Assembly (NCBI RefSeq): GCF_000455325.1
Contig: NZ_HG322951.1
Span: 3,712,622 to 3,776,621, forward strand
Length of the DNA: 64,000 nucleotides
Source: Mycolicibacterium septicum DSM 44393
GTDB taxonomy: Bacteria; Actinomycetota; Actinomycetes; Mycobacteriales; Mycobacteriaceae
Direction of reading: 5' to 3'
Positions 8,509-16,863 of this stretch are shown here, piece after piece; within the stretch, counting starts at the first letter, position 1, and every line of letters starts with the position of its first letter. Position numbers and translations under genes: made by a program. Below the pieces are notes generated by a model that ran no database searches, had not been told where the DNA came from, and saw nothing but the letters and a program-made list of their open reading frames with translations.

Positions 8509-9867
8509 TCAGGAGCGGACGCCGGCCGACTCGAGATACTTGTCGACGACCGAATGGAAGTGCGCGATGACGACCTCTTCCTTGACCAGGGCCATATGCT
8601 GCAGCGCAGTGTTACGCAACCCGGTCTGCTGGCGGGGCATCTGCTCGTAATCCTGTTGCAACGCTTCGAAATACTTGTAGCTGCCGGCTTCGTCGACGAC
8701 GATAGGTTCGGCTGTGAACGCGGCTTTGGCCTCGTCCGGCAACCACATGTAGCTGGCGACGTGCCAGATGCACCGGTTGGGGTCTCCGTCGGGGTGGGGC
8801 AGCGACATGATGATGTGCGCTTCGCCGGCGCGGATGGTCATGAAGAAGTTCGGGAACAACACCCAGCCGTGGTTGTCGCTCATCTGGGCGTCGGTCAGCC
8901 CGCTGACGTCAAGCCCCATGGCGGTCAAGGTGTCTCGCGTCGCTTTCTGCAGCAACGTGCGGGCGGTGACCTCCTCGGGAAAATTCAGCGACCCGTCGTC
9001 GGCGCGGTATTCGGCGACGAGTTCCTGGAAGCGGGGGATCACCGCGACGGTCGAGGGGAAGGTCTCGGGCAGGTCCATGATTCCGTCGACCTGATGCTCC
9101 GGGGTGGCGCCGACGACGTCGAACGGCGCCATCGACACACTGTGCTGCTCGAAGAACCGGTACCGGCTGGTGGCGGGATCGATGTTGATGACCCGCAGGA
9201 GCTGTGGGTGGATCCCGTCGATGTGGTAGCCCTCCTGGAAGGCGTCGAGCACGACCTTCCAGTTGCAGTCGATGGCCTCGGTCACGTCCATCACGGTGAC
9301 CATTTCGTCGAGGTGGTACGGCGCCAGCATGGTCGCCACCTCCTCTCCGATGAAGTCCGCCAACGGTGCCGCATCCGGATCCGGATTGAGGAAGATGAAC
9401 CCGGCGAAGGTGTCCACCGCGACCTCGATCAGCCCATGTGTGTCCTTGTCGATCGGGCCGGCCAGCGCCTCCCGCAACATGCCCTTGAGGCGGCCGTCCA
9501 GGTCGTAGGACCACAGGTGGTACTGGCACAGGAAGCCTCGCTTGGCATTCCCGCGGGCCTCGCGGCACAGCACGTTGCCCCGATGGCGGCAGGCATTGAC
9601 GAACGCGCGGATCCCGTCGTCCTTGCCGCGCACGATGATGTAGGACTGATCGAAGATGCGGTACTGCTTCCAGTCGCCGGCCTTGTTCAACTCATCGACC
9701 CGGCCGACCACCTGCCAGACTTTCTTCCAGATCGAATCACGTTCCTGGGCAACAAATTCCGGCGCGACGTAGCGACTCGTCGGAATCTCCATCCGGTACG
9801 CATCCGGGGCGATGTCGTCCAGGCGGGTGGCGTTCTCGACCCAATCTCCGGGGCGTGCTGTCGGCAC
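8509..9867 (-). CDS. Rieske non-heme iron oxygenase, alpha subunit
   Basis: The frame is open further, but the GTG at 9867 has a clear GAGGAGGT site upstream and gives a normal 452-residue protein. The Rieske cluster ligands are CRH at 93-95 and CQYH at 114-117. The mononuclear iron motif is DAFQEGYHIDGIH with Asp208, His215 and His220. Such proteins hydroxylate aromatic, steroid or quaternary-amine substrates with electrons from a separate reductase. No small beta subunit or reductase gene is adjacent. It heads an operon with an NTF2-like protein and a P450, and an operator-like dyad lies about 100 bases upstream. Confidence 0.93.
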   Translation of the reverse strand: MPTARPGDWVENATRLDDIAPDAYRMEIPTSRYVAPEFVAQERDSIWKKVWQVVGRVDELNKAGDWKQYRIFDQSYIIVRGKDDGIRAFVNACRHRGNVLCREARGNAKRGFLCQYHLWSYDLDGRLKGMLREALAGPIDKDTHGLIEVAVDTFAGFIFLNPDPDAAPLADFIGEEVATMLAPYHLDEMVTVMDVTEAIDCNWKVVLDAFQEGYHIDGIHPQLLRVINIDPATSRYRFFEQHSVSMAPFDVVGATPEHQVDGIMDLPETFPSTVAVIPRFQELVAEYRADDGSLNFPEEVTARTLLQKATRDTLTAMGLDVSGLTDAQMSDNHGWVLFPNFFMTIRAGEAHIIMSLPHPDGDPNRCIWHVASYMWLPDEAKAAFTAEPIVVDEAGSYKYFEALQQDYEQMPRQQTGLRNTALQHMALVKEEVVIAHFHSVVDKYLESAGVRS

Positions 9868-9968
9868 GGGCGGACCTCCTCGATCGATATGTGGGCGGGT
9901 GAGGTGTCGCTGACGGCCGGTATGCCGGCCCTGTCGGCGCCAGTGGTGCTTGTGACTGCAATCACTAC

Positions 9969-9984
9969 TATACATATGCGTATA
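9969..9984. promoter_or_regulatory. operator-like dyad in the divergent promoter region
   Basis: TATACATATGCGTATA, with 5-bp arms TATAC/GTATA, lies in an AT-rich patch about 100 bases upstream of the Rieske operon and about 60 bases before the divergent gene. A TetR-family gene follows 570 bases away. A similar 16-mer is found at 24957-24972 upstream of another NTF2-like gene (11 of 16 positions identical, same spacing). A binding site for the neighbouring TetR protein is the simplest reading. Confidence 0.5.
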
Positions 9985-10041
9985 TCTAATACAAGAATGA
10001 ATATGCGTGGTCGAAGCGCAGCGATCGTGGAGGTGTTGCGG

Positions 10042-10533
10042 GTGCGGTCTCAGTTGGAGCTCATGGCTGAAAGTGCGGAGCAGGCGGTGATCTGGGCCGG
10101 CGGGCTGATCTGCGACCGGGCACTCGCGGGCTGGCAGGTCGTGGTCTGGCTGCCCGAGGTGACCGGGTCGGTGGCGCTGACGATTCTGGGCGCCGAGGCG
10201 CGGGCCGCCGGATCGGAGGTCGCCATCGCCGGCACCGGAGTGCCGCTGGTCCGGCTCGCCCCGGTGCCTGCCGGGGCTGAGCAGCTTCAGACGTATCTCT
10301 GTGACCGGCCGGACCCCGGCGAGGCCGCAACGGGAAGGGCCAGTCCGCAGGTGGTCGTCGACGGCGTACTCCACCATCGGCTCAGCTTTGCTGCGCGGGC
10401 CTTCAAGGCGCAGGCGCTGACAGCCTGTGGGCGAGCTGGCTCCGTCGGAGAGGTGGAGATGTTCCGCCCTACCGACCTGCGGTGGTCAATCGGCCCATCT
10501 GCTGGCCGGACCGTGACAACACAAGTGCGATGA
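10042..10533 (+). CDS. hypothetical protein divergent from the Rieske operon
   Basis: A 163-residue frame with strongly GC-rich third positions, so probably real. The GTG at 10042 is chosen because GGAGG lies eight bases upstream; in-frame starts at 9976, 9997, 10003 and 10027 are alternatives, but the first would overlap the dyad. Recognisable text is AEQAVIWAGGLICDRALAGWQVVV followed by a strand-helix pattern; no known domain is recognised and no membrane segment is seen. It ends 19 bases before the TetR gene, so the two are probably cotranscribed. It may be a small regulator or accessory factor. Confidence 0.6.
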   Translation: MRSQLELMAESAEQAVIWAGGLICDRALAGWQVVVWLPEVTGSVALTILGAEARAAGSEVAIAGTGVPLVRLAPVPAGAEQLQTYLCDRPDPGEAATGRASPQVVVDGVLHHRLSFAARAFKAQALTACGRAGSVGEVEMFRPTDLRWSIGPSAGRTVTTQVR

Positions 10534-10552
10534 CCTTTGACAGGATGGGGCT

Positions 10553-11170
10553 ATGGCCGAACGCTGGACCAAACAACGCCGCTTGGAGCACACCCGCAAC
10601 GTCCTGCTGGACGCCGCTGAGGAGGTGTTTGCGCGCAAGGGGTTTGACGGAGCCGCGCTCGAAGACATCGCGGAGGTCGGAGGCTACACGCGCGGTGCCA
10701 TCTACTCCCATTTCGGGAGTAAGGCCGAGTTGTTCCTGGCGGTCATCGAACGGCAGCGCCAACAATTCCTCGACGGGTTCGCCGACGTCATCGCGACGTT
10801 TCACCGGCTCGAGGACCTCGATGCCGACGAACTCGGCGACCGCTGGCGGGATCTGGTCGCGGCCGAGGGGCCCGACCGCGCGGTCCTCGGATCCGAGTAC
10901 ACGCTGTTCCTGCTGCGCAATCCCGAGGCGCGGGAGCGCGTGGCCGCACAGCGGGAGGAGACGGTTCGTGCCCTCGCCGACTACGTCTCCAAAGGCGCTG
11001 CCCGGCTGGGAGGCCACCTGAGCATCCCGGCGCTGGACCTGGCCCGGGTCATTCTGGCCGCCAACGACGGCGTCACGCTCAACAGCCTGCTCGACGGCCA
11101 GGCGGTCTACCGGCCGTTCCTTCGCATGGTGATGGCCAATATCGTTGTCCCCAAGGGGAACAACTTGTGA
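10553..11170 (+). CDS. TetR/AcrR-family transcriptional regulator
   Basis: A 205-residue protein with an N-terminal helix-turn-helix: LDAAEEVFARKGFDGAALEDIAEVGGYTRGAIYSHFGSK, about residues 17-56. The rest is an all-helical ligand domain. It probably represses the divergent Rieske/NTF2/P450 operon and possibly its own unit through the dyad at 9969-9984. It overlaps the following transporter gene by four bases (GTGA), which suggests that an inducer is also exported or that the two are balanced. Confidence 0.92.
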   Translation: MAERWTKQRRLEHTRNVLLDAAEEVFARKGFDGAALEDIAEVGGYTRGAIYSHFGSKAELFLAVIERQRQQFLDGFADVIATFHRLEDLDADELGDRWRDLVAAEGPDRAVLGSEYTLFLLRNPEARERVAAQREETVRALADYVSKGAARLGGHLSIPALDLARVILAANDGVTLNSLLDGQAVYRPFLRMVMANIVVPKGNNL

Positions 11171-12039
11171 CCAACAGCGGACATCCGGCGCGCACCGGCG
11201 CGCTGATGGCCATGGCCTCCATGCTGTGCGTGCAGATCGGGCTCGCGGTTGCGGTCGGTCTGATCGATGACATCGGAGCCGAGGGTGCCGCTTGGCTGCG
11301 CCTGGCGTGGGCCGGCGTTCTGATGCTCGTGATCGTGCGGCCGCGCCCGTCGGCCTTCACCAAATCCGCATTCTGGACCTGCGTCGCGCTCGGCGTGGTC
11401 ACGGCCGGGGTGACGATGCTCTTCATGGCGGCGCTGTCCCGGATCCCGCTCGGCACGGCCAGCGCGCTGGAATTCCTCGGCCCGCTCGGGGTCGCCGTGG
11501 CCCACGGGAAGGGGCGCAATCGGATTCTGTGGCCCGGGCTGGCAGCGGCCGGCGTGGTGCTGCTCACCGAGCCCTGGACAGGCGACGTCGATCTCATCGG
11601 TGTGCTCTACGCGGTGTGTGCCGCGCTGTGCTGGGCCTGCTACATCCTGCTGACGCAACGGGTCGGTGACGAGGTGGCCGGCATCAAGGGGCTGGCGGTG
11701 TCCATGCCGGTCGCCGGCCTGGTCGGCACCGCGGTAGTCGGGCCGTCGGTGTTTCCTCAGCTGACGCCGCAGCTGCTCCTCATCGGAGTGGGGCTGGCGA
11801 TCCTGCTGCCGGTGATCCCGTTCGCCCTCGAGATGTCTGCGCTGCGGTACCTGAGTACGGCCGCGTTCGGCACCCTGATGGCCCTGGAGCCGGCATTTGC
11901 GATGCTGGTCGGTTTCGTTCTGCTCCACCAGGTCCCGGCCCCGGCCGCCGTGATCGGCATCTGCCTCGTGGTGGCCGCCGGGATCGGCGCGGCGCGTACC
12001 GGGGCGCGTGCCACGCCGGTCCCTGCCGAGATCGGCTGA
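11167..12039 (+). CDS. EamA/RhtA-type drug or metabolite exporter
   Basis: A 290-residue protein with about ten hydrophobic segments and two EamA repeats. The motifs GAEGAAWLRLAWAG in the first half and PFALEMSALRYLSTAAFGTLMALEPAFAMLVG in the second are typical of RhtA-like exporters of amino acids and related compounds. Start GTG overlaps the TetR stop, implying translational coupling. Its substrate is unknown, but linkage to the oxidative operon suggests export of an intermediate or inducer. Confidence 0.88.
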   Translation: MTNSGHPARTGALMAMASMLCVQIGLAVAVGLIDDIGAEGAAWLRLAWAGVLMLVIVRPRPSAFTKSAFWTCVALGVVTAGVTMLFMAALSRIPLGTASALEFLGPLGVAVAHGKGRNRILWPGLAAAGVVLLTEPWTGDVDLIGVLYAVCAALCWACYILLTQRVGDEVAGIKGLAVSMPVAGLVGTAVVGPSVFPQLTPQLLLIGVGLAILLPVIPFALEMSALRYLSTAAFGTLMALEPAFAMLVGFVLLHQVPAPAAVIGICLVVAAGIGAARTGARATPVPAEIG

Positions 12040-12058
12040 TCCGGCTACCCTGGCGCCA

Positions 12059-12415
12059 ATGGCACGTGGAATCTTCAATTCCCCGATCACCCGCTGGTTC
12101 AACGCGGCCGCGATCGGCCTCACCCGAGTTCCGGTGTTCGGCCGGTGGATCGGCCACGGTGTGGTGGTCATCCGGTACACCGGGCGCCGGTCGGGCCGCA
12201 CGTTCGAGACTCCGGTTTCCGTGACGCGCGAGGGCAACGAGGTGACCATCAACGTGATGGCGCCGGACAGCAAGAACTGGTGGCGAAACTTCCTCGGCGA
12301 GGGCGGTCAGCTCACCCTGCTGAACCTGGACGGCAGCGACCGTACGGGGCACGCCGTTGCCCACCGTGACGACCGGGGCAAAGTGGCCGTCACGGTGGGA
12401 CTCGACGCACCCTGA
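12059..12415 (+). CDS. Ddn-like F420-dependent nitroreductase-family protein
   Basis: The ATG at 12059 is preferred to upstream in-frame codons because MARGIFNSPITRWFN begins the family pattern. The 118-residue protein shows FGRWIGHGVVVIRYTGRRSGRTFETPV, the split-barrel core of the deazaflavin-dependent nitroreductase/quinone-reductase family abundant in mycobacteria. These use F420H2 to reduce quinones or nitro compounds. It is short compared with Ddn (about 150 residues) and lacks part of the tail. Convergent with the PotC gene. Confidence 0.75.
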   Translation: MARGIFNSPITRWFNAAAIGLTRVPVFGRWIGHGVVVIRYTGRRSGRTFETPVSVTREGNEVTINVMAPDSKNWWRNFLGEGGQLTLLNLDGSDRTGHAVAHRDDRGKVAVTVGLDAP

Positions 12416-12417
12416 CG

Positions 12418-13263
12418 TCAGGCGTCGATACGCTTGCGCCGGTACAGCGTTCCGAACATGAGCAGCAGGAGGCTCGCCACCAGGATCGCCGTGGCCAGCA
12501 CATTGATCTGCGGGGGTACCGCAGCCTTGACCGCCGCGTTGACGTACAGCGGATAGGTGACCGTGGAGCCGCTGACGAAGTAGGTGATGATGAAGTCGTC
12601 CAGGGACAGGGCGAACGACAACATCGCAGCGGCCACGATGCCCGGAACGATCAGCGGCAGAGTCACTTTGAAGAACGTTCTGGTCGGGCTGGCCCCGAGA
12701 TCCATCGACGCGTCCTCAAGCGTCCAGTCGAATCCGCGCACTCGCGCCCGCACCGTCATGGCGATGAAGCTCACCTCGAACGCGATGTGGGCGATGAGGA
12801 TCGTGGTGTAGCCCGCTGCCCAGCCGAGGTCGAGGAACAGGGTCAGCAACGAGGCACCCATCACGACCTCAGGTGCGGTCAGCGGTAGCACCAGGAACGT
12901 GTCGACCGCCTTCTGGCCCCGGAACCGTTGGCGCACGAGCGCGATGGCGACCAACGTGCCGAGCACAACGGCTACCGCGGTGGATACCGCCGCGACGTTC
13001 AGGCTCAACTTGAGCGCATCGGTCAGCGCCGGGTACTTGAACGGGTGTGCCCAGTTGTCGAGGGTGAAGCCCTGCCAGGTGTAGTTGAACTTGCCCGCCG
13101 GCTTGTTGAACGAGAACAACACGATCACGAAGATCGGCAGGAACAGGTACAGCAGCACCAGGCCGGCGACGATCCGCAGGGACCAATCACCCCATCGCGG
13201 TGATCCTTTGACCACCTTCGGGGTGGCCGGGCTCGTGGCGTCTGCCAACGCGGTCGACGTCAT
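12418..13263 (-). CDS. potC: PotC-type ABC transporter permease
   Basis: A 281-residue permease with six membrane segments and the inner-membrane-permease loop (SMDLGASPTRTFFKVTLPLIVPGI), where the EAA motif appears as MDLGAS. It resembles PotC of spermidine/putrescine importers. It overlaps the PotB start by four bases and is last in a four-gene operon read from 16.6 to 12.4 kb. The complex imports polyamines or related cations, judging from PotD-like binding protein. Confidence 0.88.
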   Translation of the reverse strand: MTSTALADATSPATPKVVKGSPRWGDWSLRIVAGLVLLYLFLPIFVIVLFSFNKPAGKFNYTWQGFTLDNWAHPFKYPALTDALKLSLNVAAVSTAVAVVLGTLVAIALVRQRFRGQKAVDTFLVLPLTAPEVVMGASLLTLFLDLGWAAGYTTILIAHIAFEVSFIAMTVRARVRGFDWTLEDASMDLGASPTRTFFKVTLPLIVPGIVAAAMLSFALSLDDFIITYFVSGSTVTYPLYVNAAVKAAVPPQINVLATAILVASLLLLMFGTLYRRKRIDA

Positions 13264-14135
13264 ACGAGATCCTCCGTGCCCAGCGCCCGCGTGTAGAGCA
13301 GCACCCCGACCAGGATGATCGCCATCAGCACCATGCTGAGTGCGGCCGCGGCCGGATAGTCCTTGACCACCAGGAACTGCTTCTGAATCACGTTGCCGAT
13401 CATGGTGGTTTGCGTGCTGCCGAGGTAGTCGGCGTTGATGAAATCGCCGGCCGCGGGGATGAACACCAGCATGCTTCCGGCCAGCACTCCTGGCATGGAC
13501 AGCGGCAGAATGACTTTGGTGAAGCTGCGGGTATTCGACGAGTACAGGTCCTTGGAGGCCTCGATCAGGCGGGGATCGATCTTCTCGAGACTCACGTACA
13601 GCGGCAGGATCATGAAGATGATCCAGTTGTAGGTCAGGCCTCCGATCACGGCCCAGCTCGTCGACAGCAGCCGTCCTTCACTCGGCAGCAATCCGATGGA
13701 TCCGAGTGCGCTGACCACCAATCCGTCATCGGCCAGAATCGTCTTCCACGCGATGGTGCGGATCAGGAAGGTCACGAAGAACGGCAGGATGACCAGGCCC
13801 AGGATCAGGTTCTTGTATCGGCCGGCCTTGAAGGCGATGACGTAGGCCAGCGGAAAGGCCATTACCGCACACAGCACGGTCGCCACGAATGCGTAGCCGA
13901 ACGTCCGCAGAATCTGGTCCTGATACGCGCTGAACGCGTGCAGGTAGTTGCCGAAGTTCCAATCGAACTCCAGCGTCGGTAGGTACACCGAACCGCCCGA
14001 CGTCGACAACGAGGTGCGCGCCAACGAGAAGAACGGCACCACAAAGAAGATCCCCAGGTACACCAGCGCCGGCAGGATCATCAGGTAGGGAGCGATCTTG
14101 CTCCGCTGCCGGTTGCTGGTGGCTGCGCCCGCCAT
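13260..14135 (-). CDS. potB: PotB-type ABC transporter permease
   Basis: A 291-residue permease with six membrane segments and the pair of motifs LAWKTILADDG-like region (RTIAWKTILADDGLV) and IEASKDLYSSNTRSFTKVILPLSMPGV (EAA loop). This matches PotB. Stop/start overlap with potC (ATGA type) indicates translational coupling; five bases separate it from the binding protein gene. Confidence 0.88.
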   Translation of the reverse strand: MAGAATSNRQRSKIAPYLMILPALVYLGIFFVVPFFSLARTSLSTSGGSVYLPTLEFDWNFGNYLHAFSAYQDQILRTFGYAFVATVLCAVMAFPLAYVIAFKAGRYKNLILGLVILPFFVTFLIRTIAWKTILADDGLVVSALGSIGLLPSEGRLLSTSWAVIGGLTYNWIIFMILPLYVSLEKIDPRLIEASKDLYSSNTRSFTKVILPLSMPGVLAGSMLVFIPAAGDFINADYLGSTQTTMIGNVIQKQFLVVKDYPAAAALSMVLMAIILVGVLLYTRALGTEDLV

Positions 14136-14140
14136 CGGCG

Positions 14141-15337
14141 TCAGCCTCCGGTCACTGCGGCGTAGAGACTGTTGAACTCCTGGGTCTTCTCGTCAGTGAG
14201 GGCCGGCCACGACTTGAGCTTCGCGAGCATGTCGGCAGGCGGGTTGATCAGCGGGTTGCTCGCCAGCTTCGGATCGATCTTGGCGAGTTCGTCGGTCATG
14301 TCCGACAACACCGGCACGAACTGGGTGAACGCGATGAGCTTGGCGTAGTTCGCCCGGTCGTAGACGTAGTCGATCCACGCCTCGGCGGCCTTCTGGTTCT
14401 GCGTGGTGTAGGGGATCACCATGGTGTCGATGAACCAGTCGCCGCCGGTCTCGGGCACGATGAACTGCAGGTCCGGGTTGTCGGCCTGCAGCTGCACCAC
14501 GTCACCCGAATACGCCTGAGCGACAGCGATGTTGCCGGCCGCCAGATCGTCGGCGTAGTCGTTGCCGGTGAACCGGCGGATCTGACCCTTGTCCTTCTGC
14601 TCACGGACGAAATCGACGGCCTTGGTGATGGACTCGGTGGTCGGATCCTCGACGGAATTGCCCTGCCACTGCATGATCATGCCGAGCCCGTCCTGGACGT
14701 CGGACAACAAGCTGACCCGGCCCTTGAACGCGGGATCCCACAGATCGTCGATCTTGGTGATGTCGCGCCCGGTCGCGGCCTTGTTGTAGGCCAGGCCCAC
14801 CATGCCGGTCATGTACGGCGCGGTGTACTTGCGGCCCGGATCGGCCTTCGAGTTGAGCAGGTCCTCGCGCAGGTTCTTCTTGTTGGGGACGCGGGAATCA
14901 CGGATCTCGTTGAGCCACTTGAGCCCGGCGAGCCGGACCGCCATGAACTCGGTGGGTACGACGAGATCGGCGCCGATGTCCTGCTTGCGGGACAACGGTT
15001 CCTTGACCTTGGCGAACCACTGTTCGTTGTCGTTGAAATCCTCTTTGTAATCCACGGTCAGACCCGATGCGGTCTGGAACGCCGCGACGAATCCTTCGGC
15101 CATGTACAGCGGCCAGTTGGAGATGCGGACTTCGCCGGTGGCCGGTGAGCCGTCGTCGGGGGCGGCCGACGATGTCGCACCGGAACCTCCCTCACCACCT
15201 GATCCGCACGCGGCCAGCACGGACGGACCCAGCGCGAGTGCGGCGGCGGCTGCTGCGCCGCCTCCCAGGAAGCGGCGCCTCGAGGTGCGATTCGCGGTGA
15301 GCCGGGCGAGAAGTTGGGGATCGAATTGAGCGGGCAT
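14141..15337 (-). CDS. potD: PotD-type substrate-binding lipoprotein, Tat secreted
   Basis: Starting at the ATG at 15337 (AGAAAGG site upstream) gives 398 residues. TSRRRFLGGGAAAAA is a twin-arginine signal with the lipobox LAAC just after it, so the protein is exported folded and lipid-anchored. Downstream are features of polyamine-binding proteins: ISNWPLYM near residue 55, LVVPTEFMAVRL, VSLLSDVQDGLGM and NIAVAQAYSGDVVQL. It delivers substrate to the PotBC permease. The polyamine call is from family resemblance; other cationic substrates are possible. Confidence 0.85.
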   Translation of the reverse strand: MPAQFDPQLLARLTANRTSRRRFLGGGAAAAAALALGPSVLAACGSGGEGGSGATSSAAPDDGSPATGEVRISNWPLYMAEGFVAAFQTASGLTVDYKEDFNDNEQWFAKVKEPLSRKQDIGADLVVPTEFMAVRLAGLKWLNEIRDSRVPNKKNLREDLLNSKADPGRKYTAPYMTGMVGLAYNKAATGRDITKIDDLWDPAFKGRVSLLSDVQDGLGMIMQWQGNSVEDPTTESITKAVDFVREQKDKGQIRRFTGNDYADDLAAGNIAVAQAYSGDVVQLQADNPDLQFIVPETGGDWFIDTMVIPYTTQNQKAAEAWIDYVYDRANYAKLIAFTQFVPVLSDMTDELAKIDPKLASNPLINPPADMLAKLKSWPALTDEKTQEFNSLYAAVTGG

Positions 15338-15405
15338 GGGCGACCTTTCTGAATTCGGGCGCTTTCGTCGATGAAGGGTGGGCGAGGGTCGGCTGGTGCC
15401 AATGC

Positions 15406-16599
15406 CTACGTGTCGTCGAGCATCTCTTCGAGATCCTCGGTGGTGGGGATGTCCGCGGCCGGAAGTACCCGCGACGCGCCCGGTGACCAACTCACGTGCA
15501 CCTGGTCGCCCGGGCGCAGAAGTGGGAGGTCCTGCTCGGGGCCGACGTGGGCGATGATCGTCGAATCATCAGGTGCGGCAAGGGAAAGCCGGAGAACCGG
15601 ACCCTGGAACGTCAGGTCCTTGACGGTGGCGGGCACGGTGGCCACATCTCCGGTGGGCACCTCCATCGAGACGCGGACCCGCTCGGGCCGGATCATCAGG
15701 GTGGCGTGGCCGCCGGGTTCGATGGTGGTGTCGCCGGGCTTGGCCTTGAGCGTCGTGCCGAGCACGTCGACCTCGACGAAGTCGCGGTTGGTCCGCCCGG
15801 TCTGGCGGCCCGGCCACAGGTTGGCCTGCCCGATGAAGCTGGCGACGAACACCGTTGCCGGGCGGTCGTAGATCTCGGTGGGGCTGCCGATCTGTTCGAC
15901 GTTTCCGTTGTTCATCACCGCGATCCGGTCGCTCATCGTGAGCGCCTCTTCCTGATCGTGGGTGACGTAGATGAACGTGATGCCGACCTCGCGCTGAATG
16001 CGCTTGAGTTCGAACTGCATCGCGTGGCGCAGCTTGAGATCCAGGGCGCCCAGCGGCTCATCGAGCAACAGTGCGCTGGGGTAGTTGACCAGGGCACGGG
16101 CCAACGCGACCCGCTGCTGCTGGCCGCCCGAGAGCTGGCCCGGCTTGCGCTTGGCGAAGTCGGTGAGCCGGACGATCTCGAGCAGCTCGTCGACGCTGCG
16201 TTTGATCTCAGCCTTGTCCTTCTTCGCGCTGCGCGGCCCGTAGGCCACGTTGTCCCACACGGTCATGTGCGGGAACAGCGCATAGTGCTGGAAGACCGTG
16301 TTGACGTTGCGCTTGTGCGGTGGCGTGTGGGAGACGTCGACGCCCTCGAGCCGGATGGCACCCTCGGTCGGGCTTTCGAATCCGGCGATCATGCGCAGCG
16401 TGGTGGTCTTCCCGCAGCCCGAGGGGCCGAGCATCGAGAAGAACTCACCCGATGCGATGGAGAAGTCCGCCTCGGCTACGGCTAGGTAGTCGCCGAACCG
16501 TTTCGTGACGTGGTCGATCTCTATGACTGGCGCGCCGGTGCGTGGCGTGCCGTCGTGTCCCGTCGACTTGTCGACGGCGGTGATATCTGGGCCGGTCAG
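15406..16599 (-). CDS. potA: PotA-type ABC ATPase, apparently starting at CTG
   Basis: Walker A (GPSGCGKTTTL), Q-loop, the signature LSGGQQQRVALARALVN, Walker B LLLDEPLGALD and the switch THDQEEA are all intact, followed by a C-terminal TOBE domain. An ATG immediately before GPSGCGKT (16434) would cut off the N-terminal strand. The frame upstream encodes a normal start region (IEIDHVTKRFGDYLAV, then FSIASGEFF) but has no ATG, GTG or TTG back to the stop at 16684. A CTG at 16599, seven bases after GGAGGAGG, fits best and gives 397 residues. An upstream sequencing error is the alternative. Confidence 0.85.
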   Translation of the reverse strand: MTGPDITAVDKSTGHDGTPRTGAPVIEIDHVTKRFGDYLAVAEADFSIASGEFFSMLGPSGCGKTTTLRMIAGFESPTEGAIRLEGVDVSHTPPHKRNVNTVFQHYALFPHMTVWDNVAYGPRSAKKDKAEIKRSVDELLEIVRLTDFAKRKPGQLSGGQQQRVALARALVNYPSALLLDEPLGALDLKLRHAMQFELKRIQREVGITFIYVTHDQEEALTMSDRIAVMNNGNVEQIGSPTEIYDRPATVFVASFIGQANLWPGRQTGRTNRDFVEVDVLGTTLKAKPGDTTIEPGGHATLMIRPERVRVSMEVPTGDVATVPATVKDLTFQGPVLRLSLAAPDDSTIIAHVGPEQDLPLLRPGDQVHVSWSPGASRVLPAADIPTTEDLEEMLDDT

Positions 16600-16863
16600 C
16601 GGAATCCTCCTCCAGTACAGCCGGGAAGCTGTCGGTAAACAATCGCCGATGGAGCCGACCTTCGCAACCGTTTCCGCAATGAATTAACAATTTTTCAATG
16701 GAATCCTTCGTCAGAATCGGGTTGACAGCGCGATTCCATAGCGTGGCAGGCGAACGGCCACGGCGGGTGCGGTCGGTCCATGGTCCGGAGGGGCAGTGAC
16801 TGGCTGGGCTCAAGTTTCGCAGCTCAGCGGGCTGTCACGACGGGAATCCGGCGACTGGAGAAA
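16600..16863. promoter_or_regulatory. leader and presumed promoter of the pot operon
   Basis: The stretch between the MFS gene and potA holds an AT-rich core (around 16680-16700, AATTAACAATTTTTC) unlike the flanking GC-rich genes, and the strong ribosome site GGAGGAGG at its end on the minus strand. It probably contains the pot operon promoter. No confident -10/-35 pair or regulator site could be assigned. Confidence 0.35.

Noticed and set aside
8554..10533. A 659-residue open frame on the plus strand opposite the Rieske gene
   Set aside because: Its first 450 codons mirror a gene with clear Rieske motifs on the minus strand; only the part after 10042 has independent coding character and was kept.
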